Of a stretch of DNA of 64,000 nt, positions 46,943 through 55,429 are shown piece after piece; position 1 is the stretch's first letter; every line of letters begins with the position of its first letter. The notes beneath the pieces are model-generated. The model saw only the letters and a program-made list of their open reading frames with translations, was not told the origin of the DNA and did not search any database. Location: NCBI RefSeq assembly GCF_001485215.1, contig NZ_BBWW01000001.1, positions 2,294,001 through 2,358,000 of the forward strand, read 5' to 3'. A program made the position numbers and the translations under genes. This DNA comes from Leptolyngbya sp. NIES-2104. Its GTDB lineage: Bacteria; Cyanobacteriota; Cyanobacteriia; Leptolyngbyales; Leptolyngbyaceae.

Positions 46943-48157
46943 TTATACCAAAAGACGGTTGTAAAGGTCTAAATATCGCTGAGCTTGCAGATTAATTCGA
47001 TATTCGGAAAGTGCGATCGCTCGACACTGTTGTCTCATCTGCGATCGTTGTTCTTCGTCTTCTAGTAACATCACAATTCCTTGAGCAAGATCATTAGTAT
47101 CCTCCGGTTTTGCCAGATATCCAGTCACTCCCGGACGCACTAAATCTGAAACACCACCCACATCACAAGAAATCATCGGTGTTCCACACGCAAGACTTTC
47201 TTGAAGAACTAAGGGCAAGTTATCAGCACGAGTGGGAAATACAAATAAATCTGCGGCTGAATAGACGATTGCTTTTAAGTGTTCATCCCGGATGTAGCCA
47301 AGTGCAATCGCTTCTATTTCAATCTCTTTGACTGAACCTTCTCCTAGCATTAACAACACGGTTTCAGCTTTCAACGATTCAGGTAACTGTTGTAGTGCGG
47401 CGAACAATAAATCCCCGCCTTTGCGCCATTCCTGAAGATGCGTTGCAACGAACAACAATACTTTCTTACCTTTCGGAATGTTTAACTGTGCGCGACAGTG
47501 CTCTGGATCAAGCGGCTGATACATTTCAGTATCAATTCCATAAGGAATATGATGCACTGCAAAGGAGCGGAACAATGGGCTTTCTCTCGCAACTGAAGCT
47601 AACCATTGACTCGGAGCGACGATCGTTAAATTCGCTTTCTGATAAGTCCACTGTTTGAGCTTCCATTCCCATCGGGTACGATCGCGCTTCATCGGTGGGA
47701 AAATCTCTAAATCTGGACAACGACCACAGCCGATTTTCCAGCGATCGCATCCAAAGCTAAAAGAACAATGTCCTGTAATCGACCACATATCGTGCAGGGT
47801 TAGTACTGCGGGCTTATCTTGAGTTAAATGTGCGAGTGCTAGATAGTTAAAGTACCCGTCATGTAAGTTATGAAAGTTGATGACATCCGCAGATTGATAA
47901 GCTGGATGTTTGCTTAGATTAAAAGTTGAAAGTAAGTGAATCTGTGTGAATCCCAATGGATCAGTCAATCGCTGAATGCGTTTCTCAGTGCGAGATGCAG
48001 AGGGAATGAGAGAAACGCGATCGTCTTGAGTTTCCTTGCGGCTCACTAAGAATCGAGAATCAATTTCTTGCTGTAATAGTCCTTGATGGAGACGATGAGC
48101 CGCGATCGCCGCTCCACCTGAAATATCTGTTTGATTGACATGGAGAACTTGCATCAT
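46943..48157 (-). CDS. Family 4 glycosyltransferase
   Basis: A 404-residue GT-B glycosyltransferase. The N-terminal domain begins MQVLHVNQTDISGGAAIAAHRL. A cysteine-rich loop (GHCSFSFGCDRWKIGCGRC) is typical of the WcaC/WcaL-like subgroup. The C-terminal domain has VLLFVATHLQEWRKGG and PLVLQESLACGTPMISCDVGG at the sugar-nucleotide site. It would build exopolysaccharide or a similar glycan. Two ATGs are adjacent at the start. It is preceded upstream by repeat copy 4. Confidence 0.92.
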   Translation of the reverse strand: MMQVLHVNQTDISGGAAIAAHRLHQGLLQQEIDSRFLVSRKETQDDRVSLIPSASRTEKRIQRLTDPLGFTQIHLLSTFNLSKHPAYQSADVINFHNLHDGYFNYLALAHLTQDKPAVLTLHDMWSITGHCSFSFGCDRWKIGCGRCPDLEIFPPMKRDRTRWEWKLKQWTYQKANLTIVAPSQWLASVARESPLFRSFAVHHIPYGIDTEMYQPLDPEHCRAQLNIPKGKKVLLFVATHLQEWRKGGDLLFAALQQLPESLKAETVLLMLGEGSVKEIEIEAIALGYIRDEHLKAIVYSAADLFVFPTRADNLPLVLQESLACGTPMISCDVGGVSDLVRPGVTGYLAKPEDTNDLAQGIVMLLEDEEQRSQMRQQCRAIALSEYRINLQAQRYLDLYNRLLV

Positions 48158-48239
48158 GGCTGCTTGACTGTAAGAGCAAGTGGCGCATCACAGAGCATAT
48201 AAAACAAAAAAGAATAGTGAGTAAGCTGGTTCAGACCGC

Positions 48240-48441
48240 TAGGGCATGTTTTAGAACCTTTTCACTCCGTTGCTCACCCGCCCCGGAATAGAATTCGGGG
48301 CTAACCAAACGAAGTCCACTAAAGGGGACTAACAGCCAATTTGAGTCTCTTTAGTCCTTTTCAAAGGACTTCGCACCGATAGCCCCGAATTCCATTCCGG
48401 GGCGGAAATGAACGAAGCGTGAGTTTTAAAACACACCCTAA
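48240..48441. repeat. Nested inverted-repeat element, copy 4 (subfamily A)
   Basis: Arms GCCCCGGAATAG...GGGGC (near 48291) and GCCCCGAATTCC...GGGGC (near 48382) pair with each other. The inner hairpins are GTCCACTAAAGGGGAC and AGTCCTTTTCAAAGGACT. Outer ends CTAGGGCATGTTTTAGAAC and the inverse of TTAGGGTGTGTTTTAAAAC close the stem. The TAG stop codon of the pentapeptide gene (minus strand) is formed by the right end of this element. Confidence 0.9.
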
Positions 48442-49088
48442 GGCATTGTACTCATCGGTTGAGCAAGAACTGTTCCAATGGTGCAAGCTCCGATCAGGTT
48501 GATGCCTTCAAGGTTTGCATCTTGTAGTTCAGCACAAAGTAAATTCGCGCCTGCTAAATTCGCGCCTGCTAAGTTTGCACCTTGTAAATCAGCTTCTTCC
48601 AAATTCGCTTCGCTCAGTTGTGCGCCTTGTAGGTCAGCTTGGCTTAAGTTTGCACCATGAAGATTAACACCGCTCAGATTTGCTCCGCGTAGATCTGCTC
48701 CTCGTAAATCAACACCTTGTAAGCTGACTCCCATCAGGTTTGTGCCGCTGAGAAATGCACCTGCTAGATTGGCACGAGTGAGACGCGATCGCATCAAGTT
48801 CGCCCCACGTAAGTTACTTCCCCGCAAATCTGCCTCAGTTAAATCTGCCTGCATCAAATTCGCGCCCGTTAATGATGCTCTTAGATCTGTGCCGATGAGT
48901 TGACAGCCGACTAGGTTGGCACCATCTAAGACCGCACCAGAAAGTTTTGCATTGGTGAAGTCAGCACCAGAGAGCTTTGCCCCTGCAAAATTTGCACCGC
49001 TTAGCTCTGATTTCGAGAAATCTTCGTCTTGTAGATCTACTCCTGCAAGCTGTTTAACTTTGCCCGATCGAATTGCCTGAATGTCCAT
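48438..49088 (-). CDS. Pentapeptide-repeat protein
   Basis: A 216-residue protein made almost entirely of pentapeptides (A(N/D)LxG), from about residue 15 to residue 200, so it should be a simple right-handed beta-helix rod. The C-terminal 15 residues (IGTVLAQPMSTMP) leave the pattern. It starts immediately after the stop of the DICT-HD gene, with no bases between, so expression is coupled. The stop codon lies in repeat copy 4. Its partner may be the DICT-HD protein. Confidence 0.9.
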   Translation of the reverse strand: MDIQAIRSGKVKQLAGVDLQDEDFSKSELSGANFAGAKLSGADFTNAKLSGAVLDGANLVGCQLIGTDLRASLTGANLMQADLTEADLRGSNLRGANLMRSRLTRANLAGAFLSGTNLMGVSLQGVDLRGADLRGANLSGVNLHGANLSQADLQGAQLSEANLEEADLQGANLAGANLAGANLLCAELQDANLEGINLIGACTIGTVLAQPMSTMP

Positions 49089-50480
49089 TTATACTTGCTC
49101 CGTCACTTTGGCAGACAAATCTAATAGGGCTTCGTCTGAATGCGAGTCGAGAAGCCACATTCCAGCAGCAATCTTCGGAACTTGAATCGGTAAGCTAAGT
49201 CCTTGTTGCATCGCACTGACTAAAAGCGTTAATGCTTCTACAAGTTTACTATCCCAGCGATCGCCTGCTTCAGCTTGACATTCGGAAAGCGCGATCGATA
49301 ATGCTGTTTCAGGATTGCTCGATCGATGTTGTGTCACTCGTTGCTGAAATTCAGCTAACAATCCAAGGATTCTAGACTCTAAAGGAATCTCATCGCCTGC
49401 AAGTCCCGCAGGTTGTCCTTGTCCGTTCCACTGTTCGGATTGATGCGTGACGATAGTCGCGATCGCGTTCAGTCTTCCCATATTTCGGAGGATTTGAGCA
49501 CCGGGAACGATCGGACAGCAAGGAGCTTCCGTTTGATGATCTGCAATGCGCCCGAAGCTACCTGGACTGAGAACACTATCAGATGTTTTTAAGAAAGCTA
49601 ATCGGTGAAGCAATGCAGAAAGCCGTAATCGATTCAATTGCCAAGCTGGAAGATCAAGCAGTTGTGCCATTGCTTCGGATAAGGATGCAACTTCAGCGGC
49701 GGCGTTTGGATTGCTGATATCAGTTTGATCAATGAGTTGAGCGAGGCGAAGAAAGGCTTGCAGTTCGTTCGAGGTGAGATTGTTATCTAAGGCTTCGTGT
49801 TTGGAGCGTGTCCGTAGTTCTGCCTGCTCAGTCTGAAGATAGCTCACTACCATCGAAACTGCTTGATAGATTTCATCCTGTTCGCTAGGGTGAGCTTTGA
49901 TTTCAGCGACTTTAGAGCGGAGATGCTTGGCTAAGTCGGGATTGTATTGATCAATATGTTCGATCGCAAAGTTAATCGTTTCTTCGACTAATCCTGCCTC
50001 GAATGTCCAGAAGCCGTAGAATTTTCGCTCTAAGTCTTCGGTGGGAATCCCTTGAGCACCGTAATCTTCGGCGGATAGTTCCTGACAGAGAACCATTGCC
50101 GTGTAAGAGGGAGCCAAGATCATTAAGTGCCATTCTTGAGCAACTGGATCAGCTTGATCGAGTTCGACTAAGGCGACATTCGATCGCTGACTGGTGGGAT
50201 GGTCTTGGAATCCAGTATCCGAAGAAGCCATGATCACAATTTGATCGGCGCGATCGGCGATTTCACTGTAGCGATCGGCTTCTTGGAGGTACCATTTTCC
50301 CCGTTGGAAGGCAGTGATGACTAAGGGCGCACTAGAGCAGCTTAGAATACAGTCTTCGAGGGCGTGGCACAGCGAAACTAAAGTGTTTTTGTAGTACACC
50401 CCAAAGTTAAGCGGACGTTTGCCGATGGCTCCGGACTGGTGAGCTACTCTAAGATCGTTGAGAATTGAACCTTCCAACAT
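49089..50480 (-). CDS. DICT sensory domain and HD-like domain protein
   Basis: A 463-residue protein. The N-terminal 190 residues match the DICT sensor domain as I recall it (LNFGVYYKNTLVSLCHALEDCIL, VALVELDQADPVAQEWHLMILAPSYTAMVLCQEL, then FYGFWTFEAGLVEETI). The C-terminal half resembles an HD-GYP/HD domain (LSALLHRLAFLKT, HQSEQWNGQGQPAGLAGDEIP, ESRILGLLAEFQQR), but the paired HD residues are not clearly present. It probably links a signal to a second-messenger or protein output. It lies 12 bp after the radical SAM gene and is directly joined to the pentapeptide gene. Confidence 0.75.
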   Translation of the reverse strand: MLEGSILNDLRVAHQSGAIGKRPLNFGVYYKNTLVSLCHALEDCILSCSSAPLVITAFQRGKWYLQEADRYSEIADRADQIVIMASSDTGFQDHPTSQRSNVALVELDQADPVAQEWHLMILAPSYTAMVLCQELSAEDYGAQGIPTEDLERKFYGFWTFEAGLVEETINFAIEHIDQYNPDLAKHLRSKVAEIKAHPSEQDEIYQAVSMVVSYLQTEQAELRTRSKHEALDNNLTSNELQAFLRLAQLIDQTDISNPNAAAEVASLSEAMAQLLDLPAWQLNRLRLSALLHRLAFLKTSDSVLSPGSFGRIADHQTEAPCCPIVPGAQILRNMGRLNAIATIVTHQSEQWNGQGQPAGLAGDEIPLESRILGLLAEFQQRVTQHRSSNPETALSIALSECQAEAGDRWDSKLVEALTLLVSAMQQGLSLPIQVPKIAAGMWLLDSHSDEALLDLSAKVTEQV

Positions 50481-50492
50481 AAGCAGGGGAAA

Positions 50493-52064
50493 TTAAGGGG
50501 CAGTAACAAGTTGAGGATTGGGTTTATCGATTGGGGCGGTCAAAGCTTCTTCAAGATCTGCCCGTCCGAGTCGCTCTTCTAGAATATCCATTACTTCGCG
50601 TCCGAAATCGTTGGGATTACGGTTCCAGGCTTGCAAACAGACTTCACCGAAGAAGGAGCCGAGCGGTTCTGGATTCCAAAGCAGTTTCCGCACCGTCCAA
50701 GGTTTGACATTCATTGGATCGTAACCCGGTTTGAGAATGTCGTTTTTGAAAGCGTACTCTTCTAGATGGGTGTGCGGTTGCAGACCGATGAAGAAGATCG
50801 CAGGTTCGACTTTATCGGCTCCGAAGATGCGTTCGAGTTCACGGTGATACGCGATCGTTTGTCGAATCGTTTCGGGTCGCTCGTCAATCACATTAAATGA
50901 ATAGTTCACGGAAACCAGATCATTGAATCCAGCCGCTTTCAAATCGCGACAGTTTTCTAGAACGGTTCTGAGGTTGTAGCCCATTCTCATTTTGCGAACG
51001 AGTTCCTGAGAACCGCTAGTGATGCCAATCTCGAAATAGTTCATTCCGGTCTTGACCATCAGATCCGCGAGTTCAGGCGTGAGATTGTCTGCACGAATGT
51101 AAGCCGCCCAATGAATGTCGGTCATGCCTGCATCGACAATTTTTTGCAGCAGTGCGATCGCATCGTCGATGTATTTTCGGGCTGGGATGAATTGAGCATC
51201 GGTAAACCAGAAGTTACGGATTCCCTTTTTATAAAGTTGCTGCATTTCTTTCACAACTTCGTCAGCGGGATTAATCCGAACTTGTTTGCCTTCGATCACG
51301 GTGTAGACGCAATAGCAGCAGTTGTGAGGACAGCCGCGTTTCGTTTGAACACCGATGTAAAAGTCTTGAGATTGGAAATAGTACTCGAATTCTTTCCAGA
51401 TTTGCGAGATGTAATCGTAGTTACAGGCAGTTTTCTCGATCGGGGTCGGGAATTCGTGAATCATGCGATCGCGGGGTTTTGTTTCCCCCACGATGTAGCA
51501 CCGTTCGTCGAGAAAATCCTGACCTCGCAGCAGTTTTTCGAGCAGCGTTTCGCCTTCACCCACAGATACGATCGTGCCTTTCGGTAAGCTTTTCGCAACT
51601 TGCTCGTAGAACACACTCACAGCGCCGCCACCGACAACGATTTTGGCATCGGGATTGTATTGTCTCGCCCGTTTTACACCTCGACCAATCAGATTCGAGT
51701 TGCGCCACAGTTCGCCGTAGTAGCCGGATGCAATTCTAAGTAAACCTAGTGCGCCGCGTGCTTTCAGAAAGGGATTTGAGGCGTAGTAGTACTCGAAAGT
51801 GTATTGAAGCGGGTTGCCGCCGCGTCCACCGACCGGAGCGTAAATCTGAATATCGCGCCAAGAATAAACCAGAAGCGTTGGTTTGAACTCGTCAATGCAG
51901 GCATCGAGCGCAGAAGCGTAATCGAGTGGCGGAACTGTGCCGAGGTCGAAAATTCTCTGGGTGATTTCGGGAAACTGCTTATGGACATGATCAGCGAGGT
52001 AGACCACGCCGATCGGGAAAATGGGATTGCAAGGGAGCCGAACGTAGAGAATCCGCGTTTCCAT
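50493..52064 (-). CDS. B12-binding-like radical SAM protein
   Basis: A 523-residue radical SAM enzyme. The N-terminal part (ILYVRLPCNPIFPIGVVYLADH) is a B12-binding-like Rossmann domain; the 4Fe-4S cluster ligands are the three cysteines in RGCPHNCCYC. From memory, close relatives carry the name 'photosystem II high light acclimation radical SAM protein'; I cannot check this. The substrate is unknown. It is the first gene of a tight minus-strand group (radical SAM, DICT-HD, pentapeptide). It is preceded by a 304-bp gene-free region. Confidence 0.85.
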   Translation of the reverse strand: METRILYVRLPCNPIFPIGVVYLADHVHKQFPEITQRIFDLGTVPPLDYASALDACIDEFKPTLLVYSWRDIQIYAPVGGRGGNPLQYTFEYYYASNPFLKARGALGLLRIASGYYGELWRNSNLIGRGVKRARQYNPDAKIVVGGGAVSVFYEQVAKSLPKGTIVSVGEGETLLEKLLRGQDFLDERCYIVGETKPRDRMIHEFPTPIEKTACNYDYISQIWKEFEYYFQSQDFYIGVQTKRGCPHNCCYCVYTVIEGKQVRINPADEVVKEMQQLYKKGIRNFWFTDAQFIPARKYIDDAIALLQKIVDAGMTDIHWAAYIRADNLTPELADLMVKTGMNYFEIGITSGSQELVRKMRMGYNLRTVLENCRDLKAAGFNDLVSVNYSFNVIDERPETIRQTIAYHRELERIFGADKVEPAIFFIGLQPHTHLEEYAFKNDILKPGYDPMNVKPWTVRKLLWNPEPLGSFFGEVCLQAWNRNPNDFGREVMDILEERLGRADLEEALTAPIDKPNPQLVTAP

Positions 52065-52368
52065 ACCGTTCCTGAAATTGTTTCACATAACTTTACGATA
52101 TCACTGACTTCGGTTCTCTGCATGACTTGGAACGAAGTTTTGGATTCAAGCGAATCGAGAAAATCAATTTTCGCTTGTATTTTTATTGTATTGGGTATCC
52201 ATAAGTTAAGTAGATTTAACTTTTTCTCGATCGCTTGATGCTGCTCAATTTCAGGGCATAAATCGTCGTAAAAAGAAATCGTTGGTAATCGCCTTTACAG
52301 TTGTCAGGGATCGCTCAGTGTTAGTGTTCAGATACAGCCTGTTTTTTAGCGTAGGATCTTAAACCGCC
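52065..52368. other. Divergent gene-free region
   Basis: 304 bp between the radical SAM gene and the DUF1830 gene. It is AT-rich in the middle (near 52150-52230). No gene or clear repeat is visible. Both promoters must lie here. Confidence 0.5.
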
Positions 52369-52689
52369 ATGCCTCAAATTCTTGATCCTCTTCCATCGGA
52401 AGGATCTGACCCAATTCTTTGCTGCTATGTAAATGCGACGAGCCTAATTCAAATTGCTCGGATTACAAATGTGCCCAATTGGTATTTTGAGCGCGTGGTT
52501 TTTCCGGGTCAGCGATTGTTATTTGAAGCCGTTTCGACCGCTCAACTAGAGATTCATACCGGAATGATGGCGAGCGCAATTTTATCCGATACGATTCCCT
52601 GTTCGACTCTGATGGTGAGCGAGGAGGGTGATGATGAACCGTTTCCCCAGTCTCTCGGATTGGCAGTGACTTCTCATAAAGTTGTGTAA
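52369..52689 (+). CDS. DUF1830 family protein
   Basis: A 106-residue protein of the cyanobacterial DUF1830 family. Conserved features are LCCYVNATSLIQIARITNVPNWYFERVVFPGQRLLFEA (residues about 17-55) and a C-terminal HTGMMASAILSDTIPCS. Soluble, with a few cysteines; no role is known. It has its own promoter region and is followed by a strong hairpin terminator. Confidence 0.85.
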   Translation: MPQILDPLPSEGSDPILCCYVNATSLIQIARITNVPNWYFERVVFPGQRLLFEAVSTAQLEIHTGMMASAILSDTIPCSTLMVSEEGDDEPFPQSLGLAVTSHKVV

Positions 52690-52753
52690 ATGCTTTGCAT
52701 TTCTTTAAGAATAACGGTTTCGTATTGTTTGTTAAAAAACTGATTTCGACCTC

Positions 52754-52782
52754 AAGAACCGCGATCGCGGTTCTTTTTTTGC
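52754..52782 (+). terminator. Rho-independent terminator with HIP1 centre
   Basis: AAGAACCGCG pairs with CGCGGTTCTT, with the palindrome GCGATCGC (52761-52768) at the apex, followed by a run of T. This is a HIP1 site at the heart of a terminator. Confidence 0.9.
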
Positions 52783-52804
52783 ACAATTAAGAAGACAGGT
52801 TTCG

Positions 52805-53224
52805 GTGACTGCTTTGGATTTACCTTCTTTTATTTGGTTGTGGAAGATTGCGGCTTGGGCGATGGGACTGACGATCGCAGCTTATCTCGTTCAAGTGGTG
52901 ACGGGTTCAGGCTTGCTGTTTGGCGCGAGAAAAATGCGATCGCTGCATATCGGAACGGGAATTGCGATCGCGATCTTCGTTCTCGTTCTCTTGGGAATCG
53001 GGTTGGTGGGCACGATCGGGCATTACGGCAGTCTCGGACACTCGAATCATCTTTGGTCAGGACTTGCGGTGGTGGAACTCGTTTTCCTCTCAGCTTGGAG
53101 TGCGGTACAAATTCCGAGTCAGCCTTGGGCGCGATCAGTTCATATTGGCGTAAATTTTCTGCTTTGTTTGGGGCTGGTTTGGGTGTCGATTACGGGTTGG
53201 GAAGTGGTGCAGAAATATCTTTGA
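52805..53224 (+). CDS. DUF4079 family membrane protein
   Basis: A 139-residue protein with four hydrophobic segments, beginning LPSFIWLWKIAAWAMGLTIAAYLV and ending ITGWEVVQKYL. It matches the DUF4079 family of small cyanobacterial membrane proteins, whose role is unknown. The start is GTG 52805; no ATG lies upstream of the first helix. Its last 35 bases overlap the end of nadB on the other strand. Confidence 0.8.
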   Translation: MTALDLPSFIWLWKIAAWAMGLTIAAYLVQVVTGSGLLFGARKMRSLHIGTGIAIAIFVLVLLGIGLVGTIGHYGSLGHSNHLWSGLAVVELVFLSAWSAVQIPSQPWARSVHIGVNFLLCLGLVWVSITGWEVVQKYL

Positions 53225-54866
53225 CGGGTGCGGTTGACCAGCGATCGAGTTCGACGATCGTATGAACGCGCCAAACTTCGGAAGGGTTGGGAAAGTCAGA
53301 GCGATAATGTCCTCCACGACTTTCCTGTCTCATCGCTGCGCTTTTCAGAATTAATGCTGCTACGTCGAATAAGTTATACAACTCGCCCCAATCGCGAAGC
53401 TCCTCTTCTGTGAGGTTTAGCTTAAAGGATTGTTCAGGCTTGAGATCGCAGAGAAGCTGACTTAACGGGAGTTGGAGAAATTCTTGTTGCCAAGATTCGA
53501 TTTGAGCGATCGCATTTTCTAAGGTCTTCTGCTCTCGTGAAATTCCTGCACTTTGCCAAACGATTCGGGGCAGAGCAGAACGGAATTGCTCGATGACTTC
53601 GTCACGCGGCAACGCGCCCGATTCAAACGGAACTGAAACGGGTTCGACGGGTTTTAGAGGAGATGCGGGAATGGGTTCTAGGTTTAGCGATCGAAACTGT
53701 GCCCCAAATACTAAGCATTCCAATAGAGAATTACTCGCGAGTCGATTTGCTCCGTGAACTCCGGTGCTGGCAGTTTCACCGACTGCGTAAAGATGTTCGA
53801 TCGACGTTTCATTCTCCAAACCCGCGCCAATTCCACCCATCCAGTAATGTGCTGCGGGTGCGACTGGAATCGGCTCTTTGAACACATCTACGCCCCATTT
53901 TTGACAAACCTGAATGATGTTTGGAAATCGATGCTGAATCGTTTCTGCTGGAATCGGACGCAAATCCAACCAAACGGTTGCAGTCGCGGGATCGGCTTCG
54001 GTTTTTTGAATGTGGTTGAAAATCGCACGACTGACCACATCACGCGGCGCGAGTTCACCGGATGGATGGTAATCGAAGGCGAAACGGTGTCCAGACCGAT
54101 CGACTAAATGCGCTCCTTCTCCTCGAACGGCTTCGCTAATTAAGAATTTCGGCGCACCGGGTATCGTCAATGCCGTGGGATGAAATTGGACGAATTCGAG
54201 ATCGCGTAAGGTGGCTCCGGCTCGATGTGCGATCGCAACTCCATCTCCGGTACTCACTGCCGGATTTGTAGTTTGAGCGAAAACCTGTCCGCCTCCCCCA
54301 GTTGCTAGAATTACCGCCTGAGCGCGAATCCAATGCACTTCAGATTGGTGAATCAAGCAAACACCTTGACAGCGATTTTCTGAATCAAGCCACAAATCCA
54401 GAACAAAGGTCTGATCCAAAACTTGAATATTTTCGCGCTCTAACACTCGTTCGGCTAAAACGCTCACAACGGCTCTTCCAGTCGTATCCGCAGCATGAAG
54501 GACTCGACGACGAGAATGAGCGGCTTCTAAGGTCAAAGCAAGCTGGCTCTGATGTCGATCGAATGCCACCCCCAGATCTACCAAATGATGAATACACTCC
54601 GCCGCATTTTCGACCAAAAATTCAACCGCATCGCCGTCACATAAACCCACACCCGCTGACAGCGTATCCGCAATATGAAGCGCCGTTGAATCTTGCGGAT
54701 CAATCACCGCAGCAATTCCGCCCTGTGCCCAATCACTCGCAGACCGAGCCACACTATCCTTGGTGATCAGTCCGACTCGATATTGATCGGGCAACGAAAG
54801 CGCCGTATATAATCCTGCGGCTCCCGCTCCAATGATCAGCACATCATACGCAGATTGCAGCATCAA
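53190..54866 (-). CDS. nadB: L-aspartate oxidase NadB
   Basis: NadB of 558 residues, FAD-dependent. It oxidises aspartate to iminoaspartate for NAD synthesis. The FAD dinucleotide motif DVLIIGAGAAGLYTALSL opens the protein. RGEGAHLV, the HYWMGGIGA catalytic segment and YAVGETASTGVHGANRLASNSLLECLVFG are typical. The C-terminal RQESRGGHYRSDFP closes the helical domain. nadA and nadC are not nearby. The 3' end overlaps the DUF4079 gene. Confidence 0.97.
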   Translation of the reverse strand: MMLQSAYDVLIIGAGAAGLYTALSLPDQYRVGLITKDSVARSASDWAQGGIAAVIDPQDSTALHIADTLSAGVGLCDGDAVEFLVENAAECIHHLVDLGVAFDRHQSQLALTLEAAHSRRRVLHAADTTGRAVVSVLAERVLERENIQVLDQTFVLDLWLDSENRCQGVCLIHQSEVHWIRAQAVILATGGGGQVFAQTTNPAVSTGDGVAIAHRAGATLRDLEFVQFHPTALTIPGAPKFLISEAVRGEGAHLVDRSGHRFAFDYHPSGELAPRDVVSRAIFNHIQKTEADPATATVWLDLRPIPAETIQHRFPNIIQVCQKWGVDVFKEPIPVAPAAHYWMGGIGAGLENETSIEHLYAVGETASTGVHGANRLASNSLLECLVFGAQFRSLNLEPIPASPLKPVEPVSVPFESGALPRDEVIEQFRSALPRIVWQSAGISREQKTLENAIAQIESWQQEFLQLPLSQLLCDLKPEQSFKLNLTEEELRDWGELYNLFDVAALILKSAAMRQESRGGHYRSDFPNPSEVWRVHTIVELDRWSTAPVKDISAPLPNP

Positions 54867-54877
54867 TGCTCCTTGAA

Positions 54878-54921
54878 TAAAAAAATCGCTCCACGCAGAC
54901 CGAAAAAATCTGCGGAGAGCG
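54878..54921 (-). terminator. Rho-independent terminator for psbU
   Basis: On the minus strand CTCCGCAGA pairs with TCTGCGTGGAG across a short T-rich loop, followed by ATTTTTTT. It lies about 25 bp after the psbU stop. Confidence 0.88.
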
Positions 54922-54945
54922 CAACTCTACAAAGTGAAAACAATC

Positions 54946-55353
54946 TTAGCGGTAAATTCCGTTGTTATAACGGTCTCCACCCTCAACCAGTTCCTTCGAT
55001 ACTTCGGTGGTCACGAAGTTATCCATATTCGCTTGCAGAATTTCCTTTTGCTTGTCGGTCAAGCCTGCAATATTCAGCACATCTTCAACGGACTCGTAAG
55101 GCGCATTTTTCACAATCAGACCTGCCAAAGTCGGATACAACCCTGGCAACTGGCGGAATGCTCTGACATTCGTGTTATTCAGGTCGAGCTTCTTGCCATA
55201 CTCGGTCGCCATTTTATCTTCGACCACGTTGCGATAGTCCGCTGCCAACACCGTAACCCCGTTGAAATTTGCTGCGATCGCTGCTTGAGGCAACCAGCCC
55301 AGACAGCCCACCACCAAACTCAAAACCGCCAAAAAGCGAATCAAACGTTTCAT
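54946..55353 (-). CDS. psbU: Photosystem II extrinsic protein PsbU
   Basis: PsbU of 135 residues. It sits on the lumenal face of photosystem II and helps protect the oxygen-evolving manganese cluster. The signal peptide is [20 protein letters not shown] to about AIA. The mature part has [38 protein letters not shown], a helix-hairpin-helix-like fold, and the family end. I chose ATG 55353 to give a normal signal peptide; the open frame continues 13 codons upstream. Confidence 0.97.
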   Translation of the reverse strand: MKRLIRFLAVLSLVVGCLGWLPQAAIAANFNGVTVLAADYRNVVEDKMATEYGKKLDLNNTNVRAFRQLPGLYPTLAGLIVKNAPYESVEDVLNIAGLTDKQKEILQANMDNFVTTEVSKELVEGGDRYNNGIYR

Positions 55354-55429
55354 TGTTAATCCCTCCCACTGGATCGAGCAAACGCAATACACAGCTTTTA
55401 TTAGAGCCTATCATTTTGCGGTATCGAAA

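Noticed and set aside
48438-49088. Regular about 15-bp repeats read as a tandem array
   Set aside because: They are the codons of pentapeptide repeats in an intact reading frame.
51111-51587. Plus-strand open frame of 158 codons inside the radical SAM gene
   Set aside because: Antisense to a gene with clear catalytic motifs; composition is a mirror of that gene.
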